From contig JAFKKH010000007.1 of the NCBI GenBank assembly GCA_017305665.1, positions 62,001 through 126,000 of the forward strand: DNA of 64,000 nt, read 5' to 3'. Of the stretch, positions 1-8,234 are shown in pieces. Numbering within the stretch: the stretch's first letter is position 1; each line of letters begins with the position of its first letter. Source of the stretch: Hyphomicrobiales bacterium. Its GTDB lineage: Bacteria > Pseudomonadota > Alphaproteobacteria > Rhizobiales > Xanthobacteraceae. The notes beneath the pieces were generated by a model. It had not been told where the DNA came from. It saw only the letters and a list, made by a program, of their open reading frames with translations, and searched no databases. The translations under genes were made by a program, and so were the position numbers.

Positions 1-1
1 G

Positions 2-301
2 ATGTATACGGGTATGCGCATCGACGCGGCGGAAGCCGCGCGGATCGGTCTGGTCGATCGCGTCGTCCCCGATGCCGAACTGTGGTCAGCGACCATGGAG
101 ATCGCTGCCACGATTGCCGGCAACGCGCCGCTGGCGGTGCAGGCCGCCAAGATCACCATCGCCGATGTGCTGAAAGATCCGTCCGCACGCGACATGGATG
201 CGGTCAGGCGGATCGGCACCGCCTGCATGGACAGCGAGGATTTTCGCGAAGGCCGCCGCGCCTTCATGGAGAAGCGCAAGCCGCGCTTCTCCGGACGCTG
301 A
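2..301 (+). CDS. Enoyl-CoA hydratase/isomerase, C-terminal fragment cut by the window edge
   Basis: The frame is open from the window edge and covers about the last 99 residues of a crotonase-family protein. The visible part has the family's C-terminal pattern: a GLVDRVVP turn, the NAPLAVQAAK helix, and the ending EDFREGRRAFMEKRKPRFSGR with the usual EGxxAFxEKRxPxFxG signature. The catalytic oxyanion-hole half lies upstream of the window, so the substrate cannot be inferred. The ATG at base 2 is almost certainly internal. It converges on the alcohol dehydrogenase downstream with only 10 bp between them. Confidence 0.85.
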   Translation: MYTGMRIDAAEAARIGLVDRVVPDAELWSATMEIAATIAGNAPLAVQAAKITIADVLKDPSARDMDAVRRIGTACMDSEDFREGRRAFMEKRKPRFSGR

Positions 302-311
302 CGGCAATAAC

Positions 312-1367
312 CTAGGGCGTCAGGATCGCGCGGCCGACCAGCTTGCCCTTCTGCAGATCGAGCAGCGCCTGATTGGCGCCATTGAGCGGCACCGGCGTCA
401 CCGGGATCGGCGGCACCTTCTTGGTACGGACCAGATCCAGCAGTTCCTCGGTTTCGCGCAGGTTGCCGACGTAGCTGCCCTGGATGGTGATGGCCTTGAT
501 CGGGATCAGCGGCAGCGCCCACGGCGCACCGCCGCCGAACAGCCCGACGATCACCAGCTTGCCGCCCTTGGTCAGACAATCAAATCCAAGTTGCGCGGTC
601 TGCGCATTGCCGACGAGATCGATCACCGAGCGCACCGGCCCACCGGCCTTCGCCGCGATCTGCGCCAGCGCGTCGGGCGCCGCGCCATCGACCGAGCCGA
701 GCGCGCCGGCCTTCTCGGCGGCCTCACGCTTGCGCGCGTCGATATCGACCACGATCGCGCCCTTGCCGCCCATCGCTTTCAGAAGCGACACCGCCATCAG
801 CCCGAGACCTCCGGCCCCGAAGATGACGATGGGATTGGCGAAATCGCTCTCGACCTTCTTCAACGCGCTGTAGGTGGTCACGCCCGAGCAGGCGTAGGGC
901 GCCGCCGCCACCGGATCGAGTCCCTTCAGGTTGATGAGATAGCGCGGATGCGGCACCGTCATATGGTCGGCGTAGCCGCCATCGCAGTAGACGCCGAGCG
1001 AGCGCGGGGTCAAACACATGTTCTCGTCGCCCGCGAGGCAGGTCGCACACTTGCCGCAGCCGATCCACGGATAGACCAGCGCGACATCGCCGACCTTGAT
1101 GTTGCCTTTGGCATCGGGTCCGAGCGCGATGACTTCTCCCACGGTCTCGTGGCCCATGGTGCGCGGCAGCGATACGCCGCGATCCTTGAGCGACAGCGGC
1201 TTGCGGCCATGGCCGAGGTCGTAGCCGCCTTCCCAGATGTGCAGGTCGCTGTGGCAGACGCCGGCTGCCCTGACCTTGATCACCACCTGCGTGCCCGCCG
1301 GCTGCGGGGTCGGTTCATCCACCTCGGTGAGAGGAGCGTTGAATTCAGTGACCTTGAAACTCTTCAT
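312..1367 (-). CDS. Zinc-dependent alcohol dehydrogenase (MDR family)
   Basis: This 351-residue protein has the full medium-chain dehydrogenase layout. The catalytic zinc site is C38-H-S-D plus the GHE motif. The structural zinc loop is CGKCATCLAGDENMC (four Cys). The NAD(P)-binding Rossmann turn is GAGGLGLMA. It should oxidise an alcohol to an aldehyde, or the reverse, in the cytoplasm. The gene is divergent from the flavin monooxygenase at 1551, with a 183-bp shared promoter region. Its place beside an enoyl-CoA hydratase and ring-cleavage genes suggests a catabolic alcohol intermediate, but the substrate is unknown. Confidence 0.9.
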   Translation of the reverse strand: MKSFKVTEFNAPLTEVDEPTPQPAGTQVVIKVRAAGVCHSDLHIWEGGYDLGHGRKPLSLKDRGVSLPRTMGHETVGEVIALGPDAKGNIKVGDVALVYPWIGCGKCATCLAGDENMCLTPRSLGVYCDGGYADHMTVPHPRYLINLKGLDPVAAAPYACSGVTTYSALKKVESDFANPIVIFGAGGLGLMAVSLLKAMGGKGAIVVDIDARKREAAEKAGALGSVDGAAPDALAQIAAKAGGPVRSVIDLVGNAQTAQLGFDCLTKGGKLVIVGLFGGGAPWALPLIPIKAITIQGSYVGNLRETEELLDLVRTKKVPPIPVTPVPLNGANQALLDLQKGKLVGRAILTP

Positions 1368-1408
1368 GGCGTAACTCCCACGGCGTGTTTTTCGAGACTG
1401 TCCCGTTA

Positions 1409-1425
1409 TCGGAGGCCGCCTCCGA
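1409..1425. promoter_or_regulatory. Inverted repeat in the divergent promoter region
   Basis: TCGGAGG-CCG-CCTCCGA is a perfect 7-bp dyad with a 3-bp spacer. It lies between the divergent dehydrogenase (start 1367) and monooxygenase (start 1551). A role as an operator is inferred from position only. GC-rich dyads of this length can occur by chance. Confidence 0.35.
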
Positions 1426-1550
1426 AATGTCCAGAGGCAGCGCCGAAGAGCGGAAGTCGACCGGGAAATACGCCCTCCCTCAACCCGCTAATTTGTCGTA
1501 CAGACGTTCGCGACAGGCACACCTTGAATGTTTTGCAAAAGGATCTTGCT

Positions 1551-2921
1551 GTGGCCCGGGAAATACGCCTCAACGCTTTCGTCATGAACTGTGTCGCCCA
1601 CCAATCCCCCGGGCTCTGGACTCATCCGCGCGACCGCTCCAGCGACTACAACCGTCTGCCCTATTGGCTCGACCTCGCACGCATTCTCGAGCGAGGCCGC
1701 TTCGACGGTATGTTTTTGGCGGACGTGCTCGGTACCTATGATGTATTCGGCGGCTCGCCCGATGCGGCACTGCGCAACGCGGCGCAGGTCCCGGTCAATG
1801 ATCCCATGATGCTGATCTCCGCGATGGCCGCGGTGACGCAGAATCTCGGCTTCGGCGTCACCTGCACGCTCTCTTACGAGCCGCCCTTCCCGTTCGCGCG
1901 ACGGATGTCGACGCTCGATCATCTCACCGAAGGACGGATCGGCTGGAACATCGTGACCGGCTATCTCAATAGTGCCGCGAAAGGCATGGGCAAAAGTGGA
2001 CAGACCGCCCACGACGCGCGCTACGACGTCGCCGACGAGTACATGGAGGTGGTCTACAAGCTGTGGGAAGGAAGCTGGGACGACGACGCCGTGCTGCGCG
2101 ACCGCGCGCGCGGCATCTTCACCGATCCGGCAAAAGTTCATCGCGTGCATCATGACAGCGACGATTACAAGGTCGACGGCATCCATCTCAGCGAGCCCTC
2201 GCCCCAGCGCACACCGGTACTCTACCAGGCTGGCACATCGCCGCGCGGACGGGAGTTCGCAGCCAGACACGCCGAATGCGTGTTCATGTCGGGACCGTCA
2301 GCCAAGGTGATCGGGCCGCGCGTCGCGGCAATCCGCGCGCTCGCACCCAAGTACGGACGAAAGCCATCGGACATCCTGATGTTCAGCATGATGACCGTGA
2401 TCCTGGGCAAGACGCAGCAGGAAGCGGAGGCGAAGCACGCGGAGTATCGCCGCCATGTCAGTCATGAAGGCGCACTGACGTTGATGTCCGGCTGGACCGG
2501 CGTGGACTTTTCAGGCCTCGCGCTCGACCAGAAGGTTGAGCACGTCCAAAACGAAGCCGGCCGTTCGGCGATGGACAACGTCACGCGCGCCGATCCTGAT
2601 CGTGTGTGGACCGTGCGAGAGGTGGCGGAGCATGTCGGCATCGGCGGCGCCGGCCCCGTGGTCGTCGGCACGCCGCAATCGGTAGCCGATGCTATCGAAC
2701 AATGGGTCGCGCAGACCGACGTCGACGGCCTCAACCTCTGTTACACCGTAACGCCGGAATGTTTTGAGGATGTCAGCGATTTGCTGGTGCCCGAACTCAC
2801 CGCGCGCGGTCTCTATAAAAAGACCTATCAGCCCGGCACCTTGCGCGAAAAGCTGTTCGGCGCAGGTCATGCACGGCTCGATGCGACGCACATCGCCGAC
2901 ACGTTCCGGCACAAGGGTTGA
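1551..2921 (+). CDS. LLM-class flavin-dependent monooxygenase (NtaA/SnaA/DszA type)
   Basis: The 456-residue product matches the NtaA/SnaA/DszA group of FMNH2-dependent monooxygenases. It starts with the family-typical REIRLNAFVMNCVAHQSPG and WTHPRDRSSDY, then FDGMFLADVLG, then LTEGRIGWNIVTGYLNSAA. These enzymes need reduced flavin from a separate reductase and attack aminopolycarboxylates, sulfones or heteroaromatics. The start is the GTG at 1551, preceded by AAGGA 7 bp upstream. The frame stays open far upstream, but that part does not resemble the family and overlaps the dehydrogenase. No flavin reductase is adjacent; one lies at 28988. The substrate is unknown. Confidence 0.88.
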   Translation: MAREIRLNAFVMNCVAHQSPGLWTHPRDRSSDYNRLPYWLDLARILERGRFDGMFLADVLGTYDVFGGSPDAALRNAAQVPVNDPMMLISAMAAVTQNLGFGVTCTLSYEPPFPFARRMSTLDHLTEGRIGWNIVTGYLNSAAKGMGKSGQTAHDARYDVADEYMEVVYKLWEGSWDDDAVLRDRARGIFTDPAKVHRVHHDSDDYKVDGIHLSEPSPQRTPVLYQAGTSPRGREFAARHAECVFMSGPSAKVIGPRVAAIRALAPKYGRKPSDILMFSMMTVILGKTQQEAEAKHAEYRRHVSHEGALTLMSGWTGVDFSGLALDQKVEHVQNEAGRSAMDNVTRADPDRVWTVREVAEHVGIGGAGPVVVGTPQSVADAIEQWVAQTDVDGLNLCYTVTPECFEDVSDLLVPELTARGLYKKTYQPGTLREKLFGAGHARLDATHIADTFRHKG

Positions 2922-2942
2922 TCGTCGCCCTGGGCACGCCGT

Positions 2943-3908
2943 TCACTTCACATGCGGCAGCACCGGCGGCGTGCCGTGGGTGTGGAAGGACTCGATGGTC
3001 TTGAGGCCCCAGGCCTGCCCCTTCTTGCGCTCCTCCTCGGTCCACACGATCGGCTTCCAGTCCGGCGCGAGAATGAGGCGCGCACCGGCATTGGCAACCT
3101 CGACGCGGTTGCCGCCGGGCTCGTAGACATAGAGGAAGAATGTCTGCTGGATCGCATGCTTGTGCGGGCCGGTCTCGATGAACACGCCATTCTCCAGAAA
3201 GATATCGGCGGCACGCAGGATATCCTCGCGACTGTCCAGCGCGTAGGTGACGTGGTGGAAGCGGCCTGTGGTGCCCGAATGATCGCGTGAATAGGCGAAG
3301 TCGTAGCTTTTGTTCGACATCGTCATCCACATCGCCGCCTCGGTGCCGTCGTTCAGCACAATCTGTTCGGTGAGCCGGCAGCCGAGATAGGTCTCGAAGA
3401 AGATACGGTTGGCCTTGATGTCCACCGCGAGGCAGTTGAGATGATCGAGCCGCCGCACGTTGATGCCGCGCGCCGGAAAGCGCTGCGCCTGGTTCTTCAG
3501 CGCCGGCTTCAGGTCGGGCGGCGCCTGATACCATTCGGTCTCGTAATAGAGTTCGACGATGTGGCCGTCGGGATCGCGACAGCGGAATGCCGGGCCGTGG
3601 CCGAGATCGCCTTCGGTCCAGCCGATTTCGAACCCGGAGCCTTTGAGCGCGGCAACCCGCCGCTCCAGCGCCTGCGGACTGCGCGCCCGCAGCGCCATGT
3701 GCTCCATGCCCGACGTCTTCGAGGCCGTGAGCTTCAGCGAATAGCGCTCATAGTCGTCCCAGCCGCGCAGGTAGACCGACTCGCCCTTGCGGCCGCTGAT
3801 GGTCATACCCATGACGTCGACGAAGAACTTCAGGCTTTCGTCTGGCTTAGGCGTCAGCAATTCCATATGGCCGAGATGAGCCAGATCATAGATGGGCTCA
3901 GGAGTCAT
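2943..3908 (-). CDS. Extradiol (catechol 2,3-type) dioxygenase, VOC superfamily
   Basis: This 321-residue two-domain vicinal-oxygen-chelate protein has the size and layout of catechol 2,3-dioxygenase. The expected Fe(II) ligands are visible in the C-terminal domain: H156 (RRLDHLNCL), a His of the FHHVTYAL motif (218/219) and E270 (GGNRVEV). It should open a catechol-like ring next to the diol. It is the distal gene of a leftward set with galB and galD homologues. Its ring-fission product probably carries an oxalo and a carboxyl group. Gallate dioxygenases proper belong to the unrelated LigAB fold, so this is not GalA. Confidence 0.88.
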   Translation of the reverse strand: MTPEPIYDLAHLGHMELLTPKPDESLKFFVDVMGMTISGRKGESVYLRGWDDYERYSLKLTASKTSGMEHMALRARSPQALERRVAALKGSGFEIGWTEGDLGHGPAFRCRDPDGHIVELYYETEWYQAPPDLKPALKNQAQRFPARGINVRRLDHLNCLAVDIKANRIFFETYLGCRLTEQIVLNDGTEAAMWMTMSNKSYDFAYSRDHSGTTGRFHHVTYALDSREDILRAADIFLENGVFIETGPHKHAIQQTFFLYVYEPGGNRVEVANAGARLILAPDWKPIVWTEEERKKGQAWGLKTIESFHTHGTPPVLPHVK

Positions 3909-3947
3909 AGCGGGACACTTTCATTGCGCGGCACCAGCGCCGCACGA

Positions 3948-4673
3948 TCAGGAGAATTCTTCCAGCACCATGGGGAACAGCCGCTGATAAGCCTCGCCAT
4001 AGGTCATGGGCTTGCCGGTGTTGCGGCCACCCTGCATGCCACGATTGAGCGCGACGCGGGTGTAGTATTCCCACAGATGCTTCTGCGCGGCGAGAATCTC
4101 GAACGCCTTGCGCTTCTGCTCCCAGACTTCATCGATATTGACGATGACGTTCGGCTTGAAATCGCACTGCTCGGGCTGGTGCGGTTCGAACAGGAACACC
4201 GGCGGCGCGCTGTAGGCCCGCGTCGGGTCCGGCTTGTGGCCGGCGGCCTGTGCGATGATGCGGGCCTCCTGCGCGAGCCGCGCAGCCTCGGGGTGATCGA
4301 CGTTGTAGGGATCGTGCAAGGCGTGAGTCAGGATGAACGACGGCTTCAATTCGTGGTTGATGTCGATCAGCCGGTCGAGCATCGCGGGCGTGCTGCGCAG
4401 CGGATAATCGCCGGCGTCGAAGAATTCGATCTCCGCACCGAGCAAATCCGCCGCCCGCTGCGCTTCGTCCTTCCGCTGCGCCTTGACGTCGCCCATCTTC
4501 ACGCCTGCGACCTTCCAGGCGAACTGGCTCTCGCCGCGCTCGCCATAGGACAGGCAGACGATCTTGAGGCGGTAACCCTTTTTGGCGTGCAGCGCGATGG
4601 CGCCGCCGGCGCGCCAGACGAAATCGCCGGGATGGGCGGACACGACAAGACCGGTCTTGCTGGAAGCAGCCAT
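3948..4673 (-). CDS. galB: 4-oxalomesaconate hydratase-like protein (PIG-L/LmbE fold)
   Basis: The 241-residue protein has the zinc PIG-L signature in the variant AHPGDFVWRAGGA (H14, D17) and a distal histidine in HDPYNVDHPEA. GalB of the Pseudomonas putida gallate pathway is a hydratase that re-uses this deacetylase fold, and the adjacent galD homologue supports that role: water addition to 4-oxalomesaconate. I chose the ATG at 4673. A TTG at 4689-4691 is possible but has no better ribosome site. The product would pass to an aldolase that is not in this window. Confidence 0.8.
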   Translation of the reverse strand: MAASSKTGLVVSAHPGDFVWRAGGAIALHAKKGYRLKIVCLSYGERGESQFAWKVAGVKMGDVKAQRKDEAQRAADLLGAEIEFFDAGDYPLRSTPAMLDRLIDINHELKPSFILTHALHDPYNVDHPEAARLAQEARIIAQAAGHKPDPTRAYSAPPVFLFEPHQPEQCDFKPNVIVNIDEVWEQKRKAFEILAAQKHLWEYYTRVALNRGMQGGRNTGKPMTYGEAYQRLFPMVLEEFS

Positions 4674-4705
4674 GAAACTCACATCTCCCAATGCAGCATG
4701 AAAGG

Positions 4706-5824
4706 TTATTCCGCGGCCTGCCGCGTGGCATCAAGCGACCAGCCGGAGGCCGCGCGCGACGACACGAACACGGTGCCATCAAACAGCTTTCGTGCGGTGC
4801 GCACCAACCCCGCGCGCTTGATGACCGGCATTCCAGCGCCGTCCTCGACTTCAAGACGTACCGTGAACTCACCTGTCGGATGCTCGACCGAGAACGTCTT
4901 GACCGGGCCGTCCGGCACCTTTGCGATGCGGGCGCCGGGCGATCCCGGCAGCACGCAAGCGGTCGCAACCGACACTGCGGCGAACACGCCGATCGAGGCA
5001 TGGCATTCGTGCGGGATGAAGCTGCGGGTCGCGACGTGGCCGCCCGCTTGCGGCGGCGCCAGCAGCGCGATCTTGGGAACGACTTTTGCAGAGACATCGC
5101 CAAGATTCATCAGCGGACCCGCCGCAAGGCGAATGCGCTCGATGCGCGCCTTGAGTTCAGTGTCCGCATTGAGTTGGTCGCGCGGCTCGTAGCCGGTGAC
5201 CCCGACATCGGATGCAGCCATGACGATGACCGGCATGCCGTTATCGATCAGGGTGACATCGACGCCCTCGACGCGATCGATGGTGTTTCCAGTCGGCAAC
5301 AAGGAGCCGCAAACCGAGCCTGCGGCGTCGAGAAAATCAACCGCGATCATCGCGGCCGTTCCGGGCACGCCGTCGATGCGGGTATCGCCCTCGTAGCTCA
5401 CGACGCCGTTCGGGGTCTGTACCAGAAGATCGGCAACAGTGCCGGTGTTGACGGTGCGGACGCGGACGCGCGTGGCGGGATAGGTGGCCTTGATCAGACC
5501 ACGCTCGATCGCAAACGGCGCGACGCCGGACAGGATGTTACCGCAGTTCGGCGTGGTATCGACCGCCGCCTTGTCCACCACAACCTGCGCGAACAGGAAA
5601 TCGACATCGATGCCGGGTTCGGCCGAGCGTGAGACGATCGCGACCTTGCTGGTCAGCGGATGCGCGCCGCCGATGCCATCGATCTGGCGGGGATCAGGCG
5701 AGCCCAACGCGCCAAGCAGGATGCGGTCGCGGCTCTCGGTATCGGAGGGCAGATCGGTTGCGAGAAAATAGGCACCCTTTGAGGTGCCGCCCCGCATCAG
5801 CATGCAGGGGATGCCGGTTTGCAT
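4706..5824 (-). CDS. galD: 4-oxalomesaconate tautomerase (PrpF family)
   Basis: This 372-residue PrpF-type isomerase begins GIPCMLMRGGTSKGAYFL, the signature N-terminus of the family. It keeps the catalytic cysteine segment PNCGNILSG near residue 95. GalD interconverts keto and enol forms of 4-oxalomesaconate before the GalB hydration. The gene is first in the leftward set galD-galB-dioxygenase, with 32 bp to galB. The promoter region holds a strong dyad at 5897-5916. Identification of the pair is good, but the aromatic substrate feeding it is not known. Confidence 0.85.
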   Translation of the reverse strand: MQTGIPCMLMRGGTSKGAYFLATDLPSDTESRDRILLGALGSPDPRQIDGIGGAHPLTSKVAIVSRSAEPGIDVDFLFAQVVVDKAAVDTTPNCGNILSGVAPFAIERGLIKATYPATRVRVRTVNTGTVADLLVQTPNGVVSYEGDTRIDGVPGTAAMIAVDFLDAAGSVCGSLLPTGNTIDRVEGVDVTLIDNGMPVIVMAASDVGVTGYEPRDQLNADTELKARIERIRLAAGPLMNLGDVSAKVVPKIALLAPPQAGGHVATRSFIPHECHASIGVFAAVSVATACVLPGSPGARIAKVPDGPVKTFSVEHPTGEFTVRLEVEDGAGMPVIKRAGLVRTARKLFDGTVFVSSRAASGWSLDATRQAAE

Positions 5825-5896
5825 GAAATCCTCCCGCGGCTATTGGCTCGATTAGAGCACAGGCCACGGGGATTGAAAACAATACGCTCCACATCA

Positions 5897-5916
5897 GAGT
5901 TTCCGGATGGAAACTC
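5897..5916. promoter_or_regulatory. Operator-like inverted repeat upstream of galD
   Basis: GAGTTTCC-GGAT-GGAAACTC is a perfect 8-bp dyad with a 4-bp spacer, 73 bp upstream of the galD start. The only gene it can serve is galD, because the gene on the other side ends here. The spacing resembles IclR-family operators, which often govern aromatic ring-cleavage operons, but no such regulator is in the window. Confidence 0.5.
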
Positions 5917-5937
5917 GAATTGCGGAACACGCGTGTC

Positions 5938-6711
5938 TTAACGCTCGGCGAAAGCCTTCTCGACCACGAACTGGCCGGGCTCGCCATGGTTGCCTTCGAT
6001 GAAACCGCGGCGCGTCAGCAACTCGTGGGTATCCTTGAGCAGCGCCGGACTGCCGCAGATCATGACGCGATCATGGGCGGCATCGAGCGACGCCAGGTTG
6101 ATGTCGGCGAACAGCTTGCCCGATTCCATCAGGTCGGTAATGCGGCCGCGGTTGCGGAACGGATCGCGTGTCACGGTCGGGTAGTAGATTAACTGACTGC
6201 GGACGAGCTCGCCGATCAGTTCGTCGTTCGGCAGCTTCTCGGTGATCATCTCGCCGTAGGCGAGCTCGGCGACGCGGCGGCAGCCGTGCAGCAGCACCAC
6301 CTTCTCGAAGCGATCATAGGTCTCGGGATCCTTGATGACGCTGAGGAACGGCGCGAGACCTGTGCCAGTGCCGATCAGGTAAAGATTGCGGCCATCCTCG
6401 AGGTTGTCGATCACGAGCGTGCCGGTGGCCTTGCGGCTGACGATGACCTCATCACCCTCTTTCAGATGCTGAAGGTGCGAGGTCAGCGGCCCATCCGGCA
6501 CCTTGATCGAAAAGAACTCCAGCCGATCCTCGTAATTCGCGCTGGCGACGCTGTATGCGCGCAGCAGCGGCTTCTCGTTGATCTTGAGTCCGATCATCGT
6601 GAACTCGCCGTTACGAAAGCGGAACGTCGGATCGCGGGTGGTGGTGAAGGAAAACAGCGTGTCGGTCCAGTGATGAACGCTGAGAACGCTTTCCTGATTG
6701 AAATTGCTCAT
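5938..6711 (-). CDS. fpr: Ferredoxin--NADP+ reductase (bacterial subclass I)
   Basis: The 257-residue flavoprotein shows the FAD motif RAYS (51-54), the NADP motif GTGTGLAPF (114-122), a CGSP motif near 218 and the C-terminal extension VVEKAFAER typical of proteobacterial Fpr. It passes electrons between NADPH and ferredoxin or flavodoxin. The start is MSNFNQ at 6711, because the upstream extension runs toward the promoter. It is divergent from enamidase across a shared palindromic operator. The context suggests it supplies low-potential electrons to the 6-hydroxynicotinate reductase. No ferredoxin gene is seen in the window. Confidence 0.9.
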   Translation of the reverse strand: MSNFNQESVLSVHHWTDTLFSFTTTRDPTFRFRNGEFTMIGLKINEKPLLRAYSVASANYEDRLEFFSIKVPDGPLTSHLQHLKEGDEVIVSRKATGTLVIDNLEDGRNLYLIGTGTGLAPFLSVIKDPETYDRFEKVVLLHGCRRVAELAYGEMITEKLPNDELIGELVRSQLIYYPTVTRDPFRNRGRITDLMESGKLFADINLASLDAAHDRVMICGSPALLKDTHELLTRRGFIEGNHGEPGQFVVEKAFAER

Positions 6712-6793
6712 GCCATCGATTCCAGGTTCGGCGCATCCGGGCATCGCCGGGGCTAGTTGCGGAATTTGCGGCGGGGCTGCATTGTGCCGCTCA

Positions 6794-6829
6794 ATTCATT
6801 TGTATACGTTCGTTAGTATACAAATGAAT
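6794..6829. promoter_or_regulatory. Double GTATAC operator between fpr and enamidase
   Basis: ATTCATTTGTATAC and its exact reverse complement flank an 8-bp spacer (arms 6794-6807 and 6816-6829). The element also reads as two overlapping sites, TTTGTATACGTT (6799-6810) and TTAGTATACAAA (6813-6824), with 14 bp between centres. It lies midway between the divergent starts at 6711 and 6913. Related palindromes occur at 17541 and 17697 beside the reductase and nicA. This is the pattern of a dimeric MarR or GntR regulator. Confidence 0.7.
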
Positions 6830-6912
6830 AATCCTTCTTGATCCCGACGTCAAGGCGGGGTGAAGTTGGCCGGTCCACGCCAGCCAAGGCATTGAGAAAA
6901 AGGAACAAATCC

Positions 6913-8115
6913 ATGGCTCACGACGCTCCCCAAGGCCCCTCCGGTCCCACCAAGCTCGTCGTCCGCAACATCGGCCTGCTGCTCAGCGGCGCCATGGAAA
7001 AGCCGATCCTCGACGCCGACACCATCGTTGCCGAGAACGGCAAAATCACCGCGATCGGGCGTGCCAAGGACGTCGATCAGGAGGGTGCGACGACGATCGT
7101 CGACGCCAACGGCACGACAGTCACGCCGGGGTTGATCGACAGCCACGTGCATCCGGTGGCGGGCGACTGGACGCCGCGGCAGAACCAGATCGGCTGGATC
7201 GACAGCTTCCTGCATGGCGGCGTCACCACGATGATCTCGGCGGGTGAAGTCCACATGCCGGGTCGGCCAAGAGACGTGGTCGGACTCAAGGCGATGGCAA
7301 TCTTCGCTCAGCGCGCGTTCTGGACGCTGCGCCCGGGTGGCGTGAAAGTGCACGCCGGCGCACCGGTGATCGAGACCGAAATGGTGGAAGACGATTTCAA
7401 GGAACTCGCCGCCGCCGGCGTCAAGCTGCTCGGCGAGGTCGGCCTCGGCGGCGTCAAGGACGGCCCCACCGCACGCAAAATGGTCGGATGGGCACGCAAG
7501 TACGGCATTCAGAGCACGATCCATACCGGCGGTCCCTCGATCCCCGGCTCCGGGCTGATCGATGCCGACGTGGTGCTCGAAGCCGATACCGACGTGGTCG
7601 GCCACATCAATGGCGGTCACACCGCCCTGCCCGATGGCCAGATCCGCTGCATCTGCGAGGGCTGCAAACGTGGCCTCGAACTCGTGCACAACGGCAATGA
7701 GCGCTCCGCGCTCTACACGCTGCGCATTGCCAAGGAGATGAACGATCTCAGCCGCGTCATTCTCGGCACCGACGCGCCCGCGGGCTCCGGCGTGCAACCG
7801 CTCGGCATCCTGCGCATGGTGTCGCTGCTGTCGTCACTCGGCGAGGTTCCCGCCGAGACTGCCTTCTGCTTCGCCACCGGCAACACGGCCCGAATGCGCG
7901 CGCTCGACTGCGGACTGATCGAAGTGGGCCGCTCCGCCGACTTCGTCATCATGGACAAGGCGCAGCATTCGGCAGGCAAGAACATCCTCGACAGCATTCA
8001 ACTCGGCGACCTGCCCGGCATCGGCATGACCATCATCGATGGCATCGTCCGCACCCAGCGCAGCCGCAACACGCCGCCCGCCGGCAAAGTGCCGACGATC
8101 ATCCTGGGGCACTGA
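6913..8115 (+). CDS. ena: Enamidase (1,4,5,6-tetrahydro-6-oxonicotinate hydrolase)
   Basis: The 400-residue cyclic amidohydrolase has the metal motif IDSHVHP (H78, H80), a glutamate in LLGEVGLGG, histidines in TIHTGG and GHINGGHT, and an aspartate in LGTDAPAGS. The whole sequence resembles the Eubacterium barkeri Fe-Zn enamidase, which opens the ring of tetrahydro-6-oxonicotinate to give ammonia and 2-formylglutarate. The start at 6913 has AAGGA 8 bp upstream. It leads a rightward pair with the hydrolase at 8235. The reductase that makes its substrate is encoded at 16003-17472. Confidence 0.85.
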   Translation: MAHDAPQGPSGPTKLVVRNIGLLLSGAMEKPILDADTIVAENGKITAIGRAKDVDQEGATTIVDANGTTVTPGLIDSHVHPVAGDWTPRQNQIGWIDSFLHGGVTTMISAGEVHMPGRPRDVVGLKAMAIFAQRAFWTLRPGGVKVHAGAPVIETEMVEDDFKELAAAGVKLLGEVGLGGVKDGPTARKMVGWARKYGIQSTIHTGGPSIPGSGLIDADVVLEADTDVVGHINGGHTALPDGQIRCICEGCKRGLELVHNGNERSALYTLRIAKEMNDLSRVILGTDAPAGSGVQPLGILRMVSLLSSLGEVPAETAFCFATGNTARMRALDCGLIEVGRSADFVIMDKAQHSAGKNILDSIQLGDLPGIGMTIIDGIVRTQRSRNTPPAGKVPTIILGH

Positions 8116-8132
8116 ACCGACCCTTCCGGCAA

Positions 8133-8162
8133 GCAATCCGGCTATTCCCATGTCCGGATTGC
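8133..8162. repeat. Stem-loop between enamidase and hydrolase genes
   Basis: GCAATCCGG and CCGGATTGC form a perfect 9-bp stem with a 12-nt loop, just downstream of the enamidase stop. No T-run follows, so it is not a standard terminator. It may stabilise the enamidase message or attenuate the hydrolase gene. Confidence 0.4.
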
Positions 8163-8234
8163 GTCGCCTCACCAGTGATGACAATGATGTCGACCGAACC
8201 TGAACTCATCAGGGCCAAAAAATCGGGAGGCATC

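Noticed and set aside
198-1550. Long in-frame upstream extension of the flavin monooxygenase
   Set aside because: It is open by GC bias, lies antisense to the alcohol dehydrogenase, and has no family similarity. The GTG at 1551 has a ribosome site and the expected N-terminus.
3441-5192. A 583-codon open frame on the plus strand
   Set aside because: It is antisense to the dioxygenase, galB and galD and reads as arginine- and histidine-rich low-quality protein.
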